A stretch of 64,000 bases of DNA, taken from NCBI RefSeq assembly GCF_900109745.1, contig NZ_FOAV01000003.1, positions 1 through 64,000 of the forward strand. The letters are read 5' to 3'. The notes under the pieces were generated by a model. That model worked only from the letters and a program-made list of their open reading frames with translations, ran no database searches and had not been told where the DNA came from. Source of the DNA: Roseateles sp. YR242 (lineage in GTDB: Bacteria > Pseudomonadota > Gammaproteobacteria > Burkholderiales > Burkholderiaceae_C). Position 1 is the first letter of the stretch; each line of letters starts with the position of its first letter. Positions 1-9,000 of this stretch are shown here, in pieces. Made by a program: the position numbers and the translations under genes.

Positions 1-896
1 ACCCCCAGCCCCGTCACCCCGACCAAACGCGTGCGATTGCGCTTGTTCTTGCTCTGGTTCTTGACCTGGAAGGTCACCGTGTAGCTCGAGTGGCCCGGGT
101 ACGCCTGGGCATATGCGTCCTCCTCTTCAGCGTTCTGGAGCAGCGCGCCAACGAACAGGCCCAGCACCCGGCCGTTTTCCAGCACCGGCTGACGCTGGGG
201 GTGCTCATGGGGCAATCCGAACAATCCGTACTGCCCGATCAGCGCCTGCTCGTGGTCGGCCACTTCGTGCACCTGCAACTTGCGCACTTCGTAGTACGGG
301 GCCCTGCGGTGCCCCTTGATCAGCCGATCCAACTCCACCCCAACATCGGCCTCCAGCTGTTTGCACAGCTCCATGTGATCCTGATGGGGGATGCCACAGC
401 TCTTCATCAGGGTCCTCAGCGCCTCCCTGAGCGACTCCACCGCGTACACGGCCACCCGCCCATCCAACTCACCCGATGCGTTGGCATAGCGTCGATGCAC
501 CTTCCTCGGGTCCAGCGGATCGCGCAGCGGGAACATGTCCTCCATCTCGGGCCTCGGGTCCATCCGATGGTTGATCGTGAAGCTGGGATGAACCTCACGC
601 GTGTAGCGCCAGACGGCAACCTCCGTCGTCAGGTCGCAATACTCGCTCACCTCCTTGAAGAAGTCAGTCCGCGCCAGGTCGCGATCCTCCTGCACCCAGC
701 GCGGCTGACCGGCATGGGGGAACAGCGACGCCAGTGGTTTGATGTCTGGCGTTTCGGGGTTCGATGGGTCCGCGATCGGCGGCGATGGGGTCAGGAGATT
801 GGATCGCGTTGGCATTTCGGGTGGCGCACGGATCAGCGCTGGACTGACGAACACATCAGTCGTGGATCCAACCGCCAGGTTCGTGCGTTTCCTCAC
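1..896 (-). CDS. Hypothetical protein, C-terminus cut by window edge
   Basis: The frame is open from a GTG at 896 to the window edge, so the protein is at least 298 residues and its end is missing. The GTG follows an AGGAGAGG-type ribosome site; an ATG at 815 is the alternative. The first 70 residues are rich in Ser, Thr and Pro with no signal peptide or membrane segment, followed by a soluble mixed region (for example PLRDPLDPRKVHRRYAN) and a stretch reading VLGLFVGALLQNAEEEDAYA. I do not recognise the family. The disordered Ser/Pro-rich start and the less GC-biased third codon positions than in the neighbours would fit an acquired, possibly secreted effector-type protein, and the GLFVGALL stretch loosely recalls the start of SET-type domains; both are guesses. 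It is divergent from the gene at 1048. Confidence 0.6.
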   Translation of the reverse strand, partial: MRKRTNLAVGSTTDVFVSPALIRAPPEMPTRSNLLTPSPPIADPSNPETPDIKPLASLFPHAGQPRWVQEDRDLARTDFFKEVSEYCDLTTEVAVWRYTREVHPSFTINHRMDPRPEMEDMFPLRDPLDPRKVHRRYANASGELDGRVAVYAVESLREALRTLMKSCGIPHQDHMELCKQLEADVGVELDRLIKGHRRAPYYEVRKLQVHEVADHEQALIGQYGLFGLPHEHPQRQPVLENGRVLGLFVGALLQNAEEEDAYAQAYPGHSSYTVTFQVKNQSKNKRNRTRLVGVTGLG

Positions 897-1047
897 AACC
901 CAGTGCCCCTCTCCTGGGGGAAGTGCGGAACTTCCTGACGGTCGGGCAGCCTCTGATCGCTAGACTCGCGGCCTTTGGCCCTTTTGGCTGAGCCATCCTG
1001 AAGTTCTTCCGCCGCAACAAATCCGTTGCCTGACCTCATCCCCGCCC

Positions 1048-1791
1048 ATGCGCTACGCCCTGAATCTCCTGCTGCTGATCTTCTCCGGGCTCAAGTTCGG
1101 CAAGCTCCTGATCCCCATCGGCAGCATGCTGCTGACGATGTGGGTCTACGCCATGATGTTTGGATGGCGCTATGCGGTGGGGCTCATGGCCATGCTGCTC
1201 ATCCACCAGCTGGGCTACGTGCTCGCGGCCCGCTACAAGGGGATGCAGGCCGGCTGGCCCACCTTCATTCCCTTCGTGGGCGCGTTCTCGGGCATGAAGG
1301 AAGCGCCCCAGGATGCGCAGACCGAGGCGTTTGTCGGCATGGGCGGCCCGCTGTTGGGCACGGTGGGGGCCACGCTGTGTTATTTCATGGCGCGCAGCTA
1401 TGAGGCCGATTGGCTGATGGCGGTGGCCTATGCCGGGCTCTTCATCAATCTGATCAGCCTGATCCCACTGGCGCCGCTGCCCGGCGGCCGCATCACGGCC
1501 GTGCTCTCACCACGGATCTGGCTGCTGGGCGTGCCGTTGCTGGGCGCGCTGTTCCTGTATCAGCCCAGCCCGATGCTGCTGCTGATCGCGATCCTGGCCC
1601 TGCCCCACCTGGTAAAGGCCTGGCGCTACCGCAATGACAGCGATGAGGCGCTGGGCTATTACGCCGTGCCAACCGCGGTGAAGTGGGAATACGGTACGTA
1701 TTACCTGGCCCTGGCCGCCTATCTCGCGGTCATGACCCATGACGTGCATGAGCTGCTGACGAGCGTTCGCGAGGCCAGCGGCCACGTCTGA
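1048..1791 (+). CDS. Site-2-protease (M50)-like membrane protein lacking catalytic residues
   Basis: A 247-residue polytopic membrane protein with the overall plan of short bacterial site-2 proteases: a hydrophobic helix carrying the metal-binding site near residues 48-62, a GGPLLGT motif near residue 100, and a second active-site helix ending near residue 148. Active M50 enzymes read HExxH in the first helix and a DGG-type Asp in the last. Here the sequence reads H53-Q54-L55-G56-Y57 and L144-P145-G146-G147, so the Glu, the second His and the Asp are all replaced. Family membership is clear from the surrounding residues; loss of proteolysis is inferred. Such a protein could be a membrane-bound regulator or chaperone-like pseudoprotease. 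The start ATG sits directly after a pyrimidine-rich leader without a strong ribosome site. Confidence 0.8.
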   Translation: MRYALNLLLLIFSGLKFGKLLIPIGSMLLTMWVYAMMFGWRYAVGLMAMLLIHQLGYVLAARYKGMQAGWPTFIPFVGAFSGMKEAPQDAQTEAFVGMGGPLLGTVGATLCYFMARSYEADWLMAVAYAGLFINLISLIPLAPLPGGRITAVLSPRIWLLGVPLLGALFLYQPSPMLLLIAILALPHLVKAWRYRNDSDEALGYYAVPTAVKWEYGTYYLALAAYLAVMTHDVHELLTSVREASGHV

Positions 1792-1801
1792 GGCGGCAGC
1801 C

Positions 1802-3463
1802 TCAGCGCTTCAACCGCTTCATTCGTCGGCCCACCCGGGCCAGCGCGGCATCGCGTAAGGGCGTGAGCCAGGCCAGGTCGAAGCCGGCCCGGGCCGCGGC
1901 ATCCGCATCGCCCAGGGCCACGGCCCGCAGCAGCGAATCACGCGCGTGGGCCAGCCCGACTTCCAGGTCGTTCAGCTCACCCAGTGGCTTCTGAGCCTGC
2001 TGCACGCGGGCCAACAGCTTGTCCGTGTCCTTCGCCAGGCGCTTGGCGCGGTGCTTGCCAGGCGTTGCCCCACTGTCGCCGCCTTCGGGCGCCACCAGCC
2101 CGGCGCAGCTTTGCAACGCCAGCTTCCACCGCCGCAAGCGACGGCGCAGGTGATGACGCCCTTCCACATCCAGCTTGTCAAAGCGGCGGGCCAGATGCAG
2201 GGCCTTGTCGCCCAGCTTCTCGACCCTTGCCGCCACGGCATCAACCGGCGCGGCCACCGGCCAACCCCGTACCAGCCAGGCCACGATGGCCAGCATCCAG
2301 CCCTGCCACTGGGCATCGGCCAGCAGTGCAGCGGGTTGGCACCTCGCCGGCACCACCATCGGCACCGCCATCAAGATCTGAGGGGTATCCCCCACCGCTG
2401 GCGCCCGCGTGGCCAGCGCGGCACGCTGCCACGCGGTTTCCAGGTCCTCGCGCCAGCCTGCCTGGGCCTGGGCGTCCGCATCACGTGCCGCTGACAACAA
2501 GCGGCCCAGTTGCTGGGCTCCCTCGCCCAGACTGCGCAGGGCGACAAGGCTTTCGTCAGGAATTGTGCTGCCCTCCGTGCCCGCCATCTCAGCCGCTTCG
2601 CTGGCCAGCAGATCCACCCCCACGCGCAGCCGGCGAAGCGCCACCCGGAGTTGATGCAGATGCTCGGGTCGATGGTCGCCACTGATGATCTGCGAGGCAT
2701 TGCCCAGCACGGGCTCCACCGCCGACTTCAGCAGCATGGCCAGGGCCTCCCCCTGGGTCAGCCCCATGCGCCACGGCGCCGGGTGGCTCGACATGGGCGG
2801 CGCGGTGGCTTCACCGCGGGCCAGCAGGTCGCCGCGAAGCGCCTTGGTGCGCAGCTCCAGCGTGAGGCCGAAGCGCTGCAGCGCCCACTCGCGCGCCACT
2901 TCCAGCACCGCGCGGGGTTCCCCTTGCTTGAGTTCGATTTCCAGTTCCGACACGGGCGTGCGGCGTTCGTCCGCGCCCTCGCCTGCCAGCAAGGCGCCCT
3001 GGTCCAGGGCCAGTTCCACCTCCCCAAAGGGCGTGGGCAGGGCGCGGCTCAGGCGCTGGATGTCCGTGCGGAACAAGGCCTGCAACCCCGGCCCTTCGAT
3101 ACGTTCGAGCAGAGCCTGGAGCGCCTGGCCGGCGGGATGGTCGCCGTGGCGGCTCAGGTCCAGCATCGGGGCGTCGCCCACCGGGGCCGTCGCGGGGGCG
3201 GTCACAGGAACGTTGTGCTCCAGCCGCGTCATGCCGTCTGGCGCGGCGCCCTTGAGGGTCTGCACCCAGGTGTCGCCCTCCAGCCGCAGGCGCAGGGCAA
3301 AACCAGCCCGGGCCAGATCGCGCGCCGGGGTGTCGAAATAGCGGGCCTGCAGCCGTTCCTGCGTAGCGGGCGCCGCCAGCGCATCGCCCTCGCCGCTCAC
3401 CCACCGTTGCACGGCCGCCCATTGCGCGGCGGGGATCTGGAAGCGGAGTTCGATTTCTTTCAT
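1802..3463 (-). CDS. CYTH-CHAD domain protein (inorganic triphosphatase-like)
   Basis: A 553-residue cytoplasmic protein. Residues 1-210 form a CYTH domain beginning MKEIELRFQ; the family signature ExExK appears as EIELR with Arg in the last position, and later basic and acidic strands (FALRLRLEGD, WVQTLKGA) match the triphosphate tunnel fold. The remainder is a CHAD domain rich in His and Arg helices (HLHQLRVALRRLRVG, RRLRRWKLALQ), which in characterised proteins binds polyphosphate. By family it should hydrolyse inorganic triphosphate or bind polyphosphate; a PPK2 kinase lies elsewhere in the window at 45950. I chose the ATG at 3463 because the CYTH motif starts there; the frame continues upstream without homology. 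It converges with the gene ending at 1791. Confidence 0.85.
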   Translation of the reverse strand: MKEIELRFQIPAAQWAAVQRWVSGEGDALAAPATQERLQARYFDTPARDLARAGFALRLRLEGDTWVQTLKGAAPDGMTRLEHNVPVTAPATAPVGDAPMLDLSRHGDHPAGQALQALLERIEGPGLQALFRTDIQRLSRALPTPFGEVELALDQGALLAGEGADERRTPVSELEIELKQGEPRAVLEVAREWALQRFGLTLELRTKALRGDLLARGEATAPPMSSHPAPWRMGLTQGEALAMLLKSAVEPVLGNASQIISGDHRPEHLHQLRVALRRLRVGVDLLASEAAEMAGTEGSTIPDESLVALRSLGEGAQQLGRLLSAARDADAQAQAGWREDLETAWQRAALATRAPAVGDTPQILMAVPMVVPARCQPAALLADAQWQGWMLAIVAWLVRGWPVAAPVDAVAARVEKLGDKALHLARRFDKLDVEGRHHLRRRLRRWKLALQSCAGLVAPEGGDSGATPGKHRAKRLAKDTDKLLARVQQAQKPLGELNDLEVGLAHARDSLLRAVALGDADAAARAGFDLAWLTPLRDAALARVGRRMKRLKR

Positions 3464-3634
3464 GGCGCCGGCAGTGTCGCATGCTCGTTTCCGGGGCCCT
3501 TGGGCCGCTCGCCGATGCGGCCCCGCAACAGATGCACCGCCCCATTGGGGGGGAAGGGTTTCCGATCCGGGGGGACACGACGGCATCCAGGAAAATAACG
3601 CCATTCACATTGGCTCACAAAATTGACAAGTTCC

Positions 3635-4237
3635 ATGCGCGCGCGTTTCTGGATGCTGACCCTCCTGGCCTCGTTCTCGGTGTCCGCCTCTGCGGCCACC
3701 TACCGCTGCTCCAACAGCAGCGGGCAGGTGTATTACTCGGACCGTCCCTGCGCGGGTGATGCGTCGCCGTCCAACGGCAGCACGAGGATCGGCTCGGTGG
3801 GCCCGGCCGCGACGCAAGCGCCGCCATTGCGCAGCTACACGCCGTCCGTCCCCAAGCCGCCCGACCACGCCAGATACCTCACCGGCCAGTGCGCGCAAAT
3901 GGAAGAGGCCGTCCGCACCGCGCCGGCACGTGGCGTGAGCAGTGAAAACCTGCGCAGCCTGCATGAGGACTACCGCAACAAGTGCGAATACGAGGTCCGC
4001 GCAGCCCAGGAGCGTGCCTACGCCGACAAACGCGAACTGGACCGCACGCGGGTGGAGCAACGGCAGGCCGCAGCCGCCCACCAGGCGGAAGAAAACCGCC
4101 AGGACAACCAATGCGCCAACATGCGCGCCGTGATCGCGGACAAGCGCGCCAACATGCCATCGCTGGACGCCCGCCAGCGCGAGCTGCTGCAGACCATGCA
4201 GGAAAACTACAACCGCAGTTGCCTGAACCGGCACTGA
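3635..4237 (+). CDS. DUF4124 domain exported protein
   Basis: About 200 residues. The start MRARFWMLTLLASF leads a signal peptide cut near SASA-ATYRC. The mature N-terminus reads TYRCSNSSGQVYYSDRPC, the typical DUF4124 motif with two Cys residues likely to be disulphide-bonded in the periplasm. The rest is charged and helical, with a run of Glu/Arg/Gln residues (coiled-coil-like, residues 100-150) and further Cys at CANM and SCLNRH near the end. The molecular role of the family is unknown. A TTG at 3623 lies in frame just upstream, but ATG 3635 gives a normal signal peptide. It is divergent from the CYTH-CHAD gene. Confidence 0.75.
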   Translation: MRARFWMLTLLASFSVSASAATYRCSNSSGQVYYSDRPCAGDASPSNGSTRIGSVGPAATQAPPLRSYTPSVPKPPDHARYLTGQCAQMEEAVRTAPARGVSSENLRSLHEDYRNKCEYEVRAAQERAYADKRELDRTRVEQRQAAAAHQAEENRQDNQCANMRAVIADKRANMPSLDARQRELLQTMQENYNRSCLNRH

Positions 4238-4247
4238 GGCCAGCCGC

Positions 4248-6002
4248 CTATCTCAGCGGCAGTCGGGCGCACGGTGCGGGCCCACCCGGCACATCCTGCA
4301 CATCCGGCCCGTCCGGCGCACCCGCCGTGGCGTAGAGCGGCCGCTCGGCCCGATCGAACCAGACGTGCAGGGCGCCGTCCTTCACCGTCATCACCGCAAA
4401 CCCATCGCCCGGATGGTCCTGCCAGGCACTGACCTGGCAACGCAGCCGCCGCCCCTGTGGGCCGTCAAATTCAAACACCTCCGGCGCCGCCAACTCCTCC
4501 ACGGCCGTCACCGCAAACGGCCAGGGCGCATACAACGCAGAGCTGTGGATGGAGTGCAACTGCACGGTCTCGTCCGCACCGCCACCGTCCACCGGTGAGA
4601 TCTCCGCGCTGATCCAGCCGGAGCGATGCTCGTCACCGGACAGGAACACCAGCCCGTTGGCACGCTGGCGCCAGATCTCACGCAACAGTTCGTGCAGGCT
4701 GTGGGGATAGCCGTCCCAGGCGTCCGACCGCAAGCAACTGGCGGCATGTTCGGCCGTGGTGCGACGGCGCGGCAAAGGCAGCGAGCCACACAGCAGGAAA
4801 CGCGGCCGGCCCAGGCTGCGGCCCAGCCAGGCACTGAAGGCATCGCGCTGCGCCTGGCTCCACAGGCGGGCGCGGGACCAGTTGCCCACCCGGCGGGCCT
4901 CGCGCTCGCAGCGGGCGTCCGCCACGAAGAAGGCGCCGCCCTGCCAGTCGAAGTCGTGCCACAGGCAGCGCGGCCCGCCCACACGCAGGCCGGCTTCCCA
5001 GCGGTGATCCCAGGCGGCCTGGCGGGCCACCTCGAACCAGGGGCCTACACCCTCCACCCGGTCGGGCTCCCAGTTGTCCACGATCTCGTGGTCATCCACG
5101 CTGTGCACCACGCGCCGCACCGACGGCGGCAGGTGGCGCACCGCGCCCGACTTGAACTCGCCGAAGGCGCGCGCATAACGCTGGATGCCGCTGCGCGAGT
5201 CGGCCAGGCCGCCGCTGGCGTCGGCATAGATCTGGTCACCGGCCAGCAGCAGCAGGGAGAGGTCGCGTCCGGCGTCATGGTGGCGCGCCCAGCGGTGCAG
5301 CCGGGCCATGGATGCAAACGCCGGCGAGGCCTGGGCCGGGTCCACCTCGCAGCCCGGGCTGACGTCCAGCAGGCCCGGGGGGTACTGGCAGGCCGCCAGC
5401 GCAAAACTCAGTGGCCGGGCATCCACGGGCTGGGGGCTGGCCACGAAACCCTGCCACCACAGCTGCGGCGGCAGGTCCAGCAACTGCAGCACAGCCCCTT
5501 CGAACTGCTGCAGCAGTTCCTCCCCCTCCAGCACGTGCATGCGCCCCAGGTGAGCGCCTTCGACCGCTGAGGCACGCGGCTCCAGGTAGACCGCCAGCAG
5601 CAGCAAGCCAGGGGTTGACGCGCGTCGGGCGATGTCCTGCGCTGCCGGGTGGTCGGGACTGGCGTCTGGCGCCACGGGCGGGGCTGGGGACTGCGGGGAT
5701 TGCGGCGCCGGAGGTTGCAGCGCCGGAGGTTGCAGCGCGGGGAATTGCCCCAGCGCCACCGTGGTCCGCCAGGGGTCACCAGGCTGACCGGTGCCCGGCG
5801 CGACCCAGGGTTCGAACTGCAGCGCGCCGGGCAACCGCTCATACACATCGCCACCATGCCAGGCCATGGGCACACGCAGCACCCAGCGTGGCCAGCCCAG
5901 CTCAGGCCGGAAGGCGGTGAGCAGCGGCACGCGGCCCGCCTGGGGAGCCCCCTGCTCCACGCGGTGCCAGGGCGCTTCGGCACTGATCAACAGATGGGCC
6001 AT
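4248..6002 (-). CDS. PhoD-like metallophosphatase
   Basis: About 584 residues. The C-terminal two thirds carry calcineurin-like metallophosphatase motifs of the PhoD type: AGDQIYADASGG (about residue 255), the VDDHEIVDNWEP block (about 305) and FLSGDEHRSGW (about 460). No signal peptide is visible, so a cytoplasmic phosphodiesterase or phosphatase is likely; the substrate is unknown. A Pro/Gln-rich linker built of short repeats (about residues 90-120) separates an N-terminal beta-rich region. The ATG at 6002 has an AAGGGA ribosome site; an upstream ATG at 6053 would overlap the stop of the preceding oxidoreductase-hydrolase gene by 4 bases, giving 17 more residues. Either way the two genes look cotranscribed and probably translationally coupled. 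Confidence 0.8.
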   Translation of the reverse strand: MAHLLISAEAPWHRVEQGAPQAGRVPLLTAFRPELGWPRWVLRVPMAWHGGDVYERLPGALQFEPWVAPGTGQPGDPWRTTVALGQFPALQPPALQPPAPQSPQSPAPPVAPDASPDHPAAQDIARRASTPGLLLLAVYLEPRASAVEGAHLGRMHVLEGEELLQQFEGAVLQLLDLPPQLWWQGFVASPQPVDARPLSFALAACQYPPGLLDVSPGCEVDPAQASPAFASMARLHRWARHHDAGRDLSLLLLAGDQIYADASGGLADSRSGIQRYARAFGEFKSGAVRHLPPSVRRVVHSVDDHEIVDNWEPDRVEGVGPWFEVARQAAWDHRWEAGLRVGGPRCLWHDFDWQGGAFFVADARCEREARRVGNWSRARLWSQAQRDAFSAWLGRSLGRPRFLLCGSLPLPRRRTTAEHAASCLRSDAWDGYPHSLHELLREIWRQRANGLVFLSGDEHRSGWISAEISPVDGGGADETVQLHSIHSSALYAPWPFAVTAVEELAAPEVFEFDGPQGRRLRCQVSAWQDHPGDGFAVMTVKDGALHVWFDRAERPLYATAGAPDGPDVQDVPGGPAPCARLPLR

Positions 6003-6049
6003 GGAAGTTCCCTTCACGGTGCGGGGCTCCGGCAGGCAGGCGAGCGTGC

Positions 6050-9000
6050 TCATGCCACCACCGCCGTGGGCGCCTGGGAGACCGCCCCACCGGCCGCAAG
6101 CCTTGAGGGCGGGAGGTCCGGCTCGGCCAGGAATGCCAGCACCGCCGGGAACACACGAGTCGCGATGTCCCGCCCGATGAGGCAGTCCTGATGGCCATGC
6201 CCGGCAATGATGCGGTAGCGATAACGGCCCGGTGCGGCTTGATCGTAGTAGTCCTTCAGCAGCTCGGCGCTCTCGGCACTGCACAGCCCGTTGTCCTCGC
6301 CATGCAGCGACAGCACCGGGAAGTCGTCGAGCAGCGCCAGGCTCTTGGCCAGGCTGTCCAGGTAGAGGCTGGCGCCCTGCCAGTCGGTGATCTCGTGGCA
6401 GCGGGCGAAGTGCACCGCCTGGGCCACGGTGTCCATGTTCAGCGGCCCGAAATGGTCATCGATGAAATCAAACACCGGCGTATCCACATTGGTGATGGCG
6501 AAGTCGCGGCCGTAGAGCAGGTCCATGCGGTGGCGGGTCGCCGTCCATGGGGTGCGGCGGATGCGGGGCGGCGGGGGGTTCTCGATGTCGAACTCGGCGT
6601 CCGGATACGGCAGGCTGGACAGCAGCCGGTCCATCACCTGGTCCAACAGCGTGGGCAGACCCTCGGGGCGGAAGGAGAAGTCCTGCAAGGGCAGGTAGGG
6701 CCGCAGATGCTGCATCAGCACCCCGCGCAGGCTGTTGGTGGGCGACATGACCATCAGGGGCGTCACCTGCGAGATCACCAGTTTGCTGATGCGTGATGCG
6801 AGTCGCCGCCGCAGCGGGAAGAAGTGCTCCCAGGGCTGCTCGCGCTCTTCCAGCAAGGCCATGTGCAGCATCACCGAGCCCATGCAGTGGGCAAAGACAC
6901 AGAGCTTCTCCCGGCCGGTCTCGCGCAGCACGCGGTCAATGGCCAGCGGGATGTCGTTGAATGCGGATTCCTCGAAGGTCCACGGCAGCTTGGCTGTGGC
7001 CATGCCGGCGCTGGTGCGCATGTCCACGATCCACACGTCGTAGCCAGCATCCCACAGGATCTTCGCGGGCCCCGGCTGCACGGAGTGATGGGCGAAGGTG
7101 GTCCCACTGGCGCTGTAGCCGTGCAGCATCAGCACCGGCATGCCGCCGGGCCGGGCGTAGCGGGTCAGCCGCACCAGCACGGGCCGGTCGTCGTCCGGAC
7201 CCGGGCGTTGCTTGAGGTCTTCGCGCTGGCGGCCGGCATCGCCCCAGCGGCCCGCCGCCATCTCCAGGATGGTGGGCGTGGGAAGGTCCGGCACGGCGCC
7301 GGGCAGGCGATCGATGCGGCGCGGTGGCGCCACATCGGGCTTGCGGAAGGTCCAGGCATGCAGGCCAATGGTCATGCGCGCCACGTAGGCCATCAACGCG
7401 CCCACATCGCGGATGGCGCTGGGGGCGTCCTGGGCCTGGCGGATGCGCAGCAGCGGCATGCGTTCGCGGGCCAGGTAGTGCAGGTCGAGTTCCAGCACGA
7501 TGGCGGGTTGGCCGGGCGCGGGCAACAGCCCGGCCGCCGGCGCCAGGGTCAGCCGGCTCAGCTGCGTCCACGGGTTGCCGCGCCGTGTGTAGCTGATGCG
7601 CTTGTGGCCGGTGAGACGCACGCCGGCCAGGCGCGCCGCCCAGTCGGGCAGCGGCAGGTCCGGGGCCACGCGCAGGTCATAACGCATCAGGCGCACCTCG
7701 CCGGCATGGCCGGACAGATGCCAGGCGTTGACCACCCGCGCCCACAACCCGGCCTTGGGCTCGCCCGGGCGCCTGGGGGCGCTGCGGCTGGAGAGCCAGT
7801 CCAGCGCGCCTTGCACGGCGTCCCGGTAGCCCCGGTTCATGAACCAGGCGGCCAGGCCCCGCGCATGGCGGCGCAGCGCGCTGGAGGCCTCGCGCTGGAA
7901 GGGCGTCAGCGTGCCTGCAGCCAGGGGGATGGAGAGGACGGCCGCCCGCTCGCCGCGCTCCTTGTGCCACCAGAGGCGGCCGTCGCCTGGGCCCGGGCCC
8001 ATCACCTCGAAATGGCCGGGTGAGGTTTCACGGGCCTCGTAAAGGCGCAGGAAACTGCCGGGGGCGGCGTCCAGCTGGCGTTGCGGGCCAGGCCGCAGCA
8101 GGTCGGCGAGGCCCTTGGGCTGATAGACAAAGCCCAGTTCCAGGTATTTGACCGCTGAGCCGGGCGCGCCGGGCCAGCGCACAAAACCACCCAGGCGCTC
8201 GCGCACCTCGACGGTGGTGGGCGTCTCCGCCCGGGGTGCCGTCACCGTGCGGAACTGGGGACGCGGGGCCTCCTGTCGCTGCGGGCCGGTGCCCGCGTCC
8301 AGGCCCCACAGGGCGCTCAGGCGGCCCAGGGCGCGCAAGGCCAGCGCGGTGATGGTGAGTGCGGGATTGATGGCGAGCGAACCCGGCACGATGGCACCGT
8401 CCAGCACCACCAGGTCCTCGTAGACGCTGGTGCCTTCGGCGCGGAAGACCTGGCCGAGGTCGTTCACGACGCCGTCGCTGCCGCGATCCCCCATGGCGCA
8501 GCCGCCCAGCGGGTGAACGCTGATCATGGGGCCGCGCGCATCGTTGACCAGGAAGGCCATTTCCGGCGGCAGCAGTTGCCACATCGGATTGCGCAGCAGC
8601 CGGGCCTGCTCATGCTGCAGGCGGCGTTCGATCCAGGCGTGCCGCCGGGCAATGTCGGGTTCCGACTTCAGGCCCGGCCAGCACACGCCCAGCACACCCG
8701 GTTCCTCGCTGTCCTCGGGCAGCACCAGGGTGCCGGTGCCGCTGTCCTTGCCGATGATGGCCAGGGGCAGGTAACGCTCGGTCACGGCGGGGCGCACCGC
8801 AAAAGGGTCATCGAACTCCGCACGCTCCTCATGAGGGCCAGGATTTGCGCGACCCAGCGCATCCAGGGTGGCCGCAAAGGCAAAGCTCTCTTCGAAGAGC
8901 GGCCGCAGTGCGCCGGGCACGGCCAAGTCCTCCACCACGAAGTCCGGCCCCCCCTGGAGCACGCCGGTGATGGTGGGGCCGACCTGCCGCATGGCAAACG

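Noticed and set aside
90-938. A 282-codon plus-strand frame over the orphan gene
   Set aside because: The minus-strand frame has the better ribosome site and a more protein-like composition; the plus frame is His/Gln/Arg-rich, as expected of an antisense shadow.
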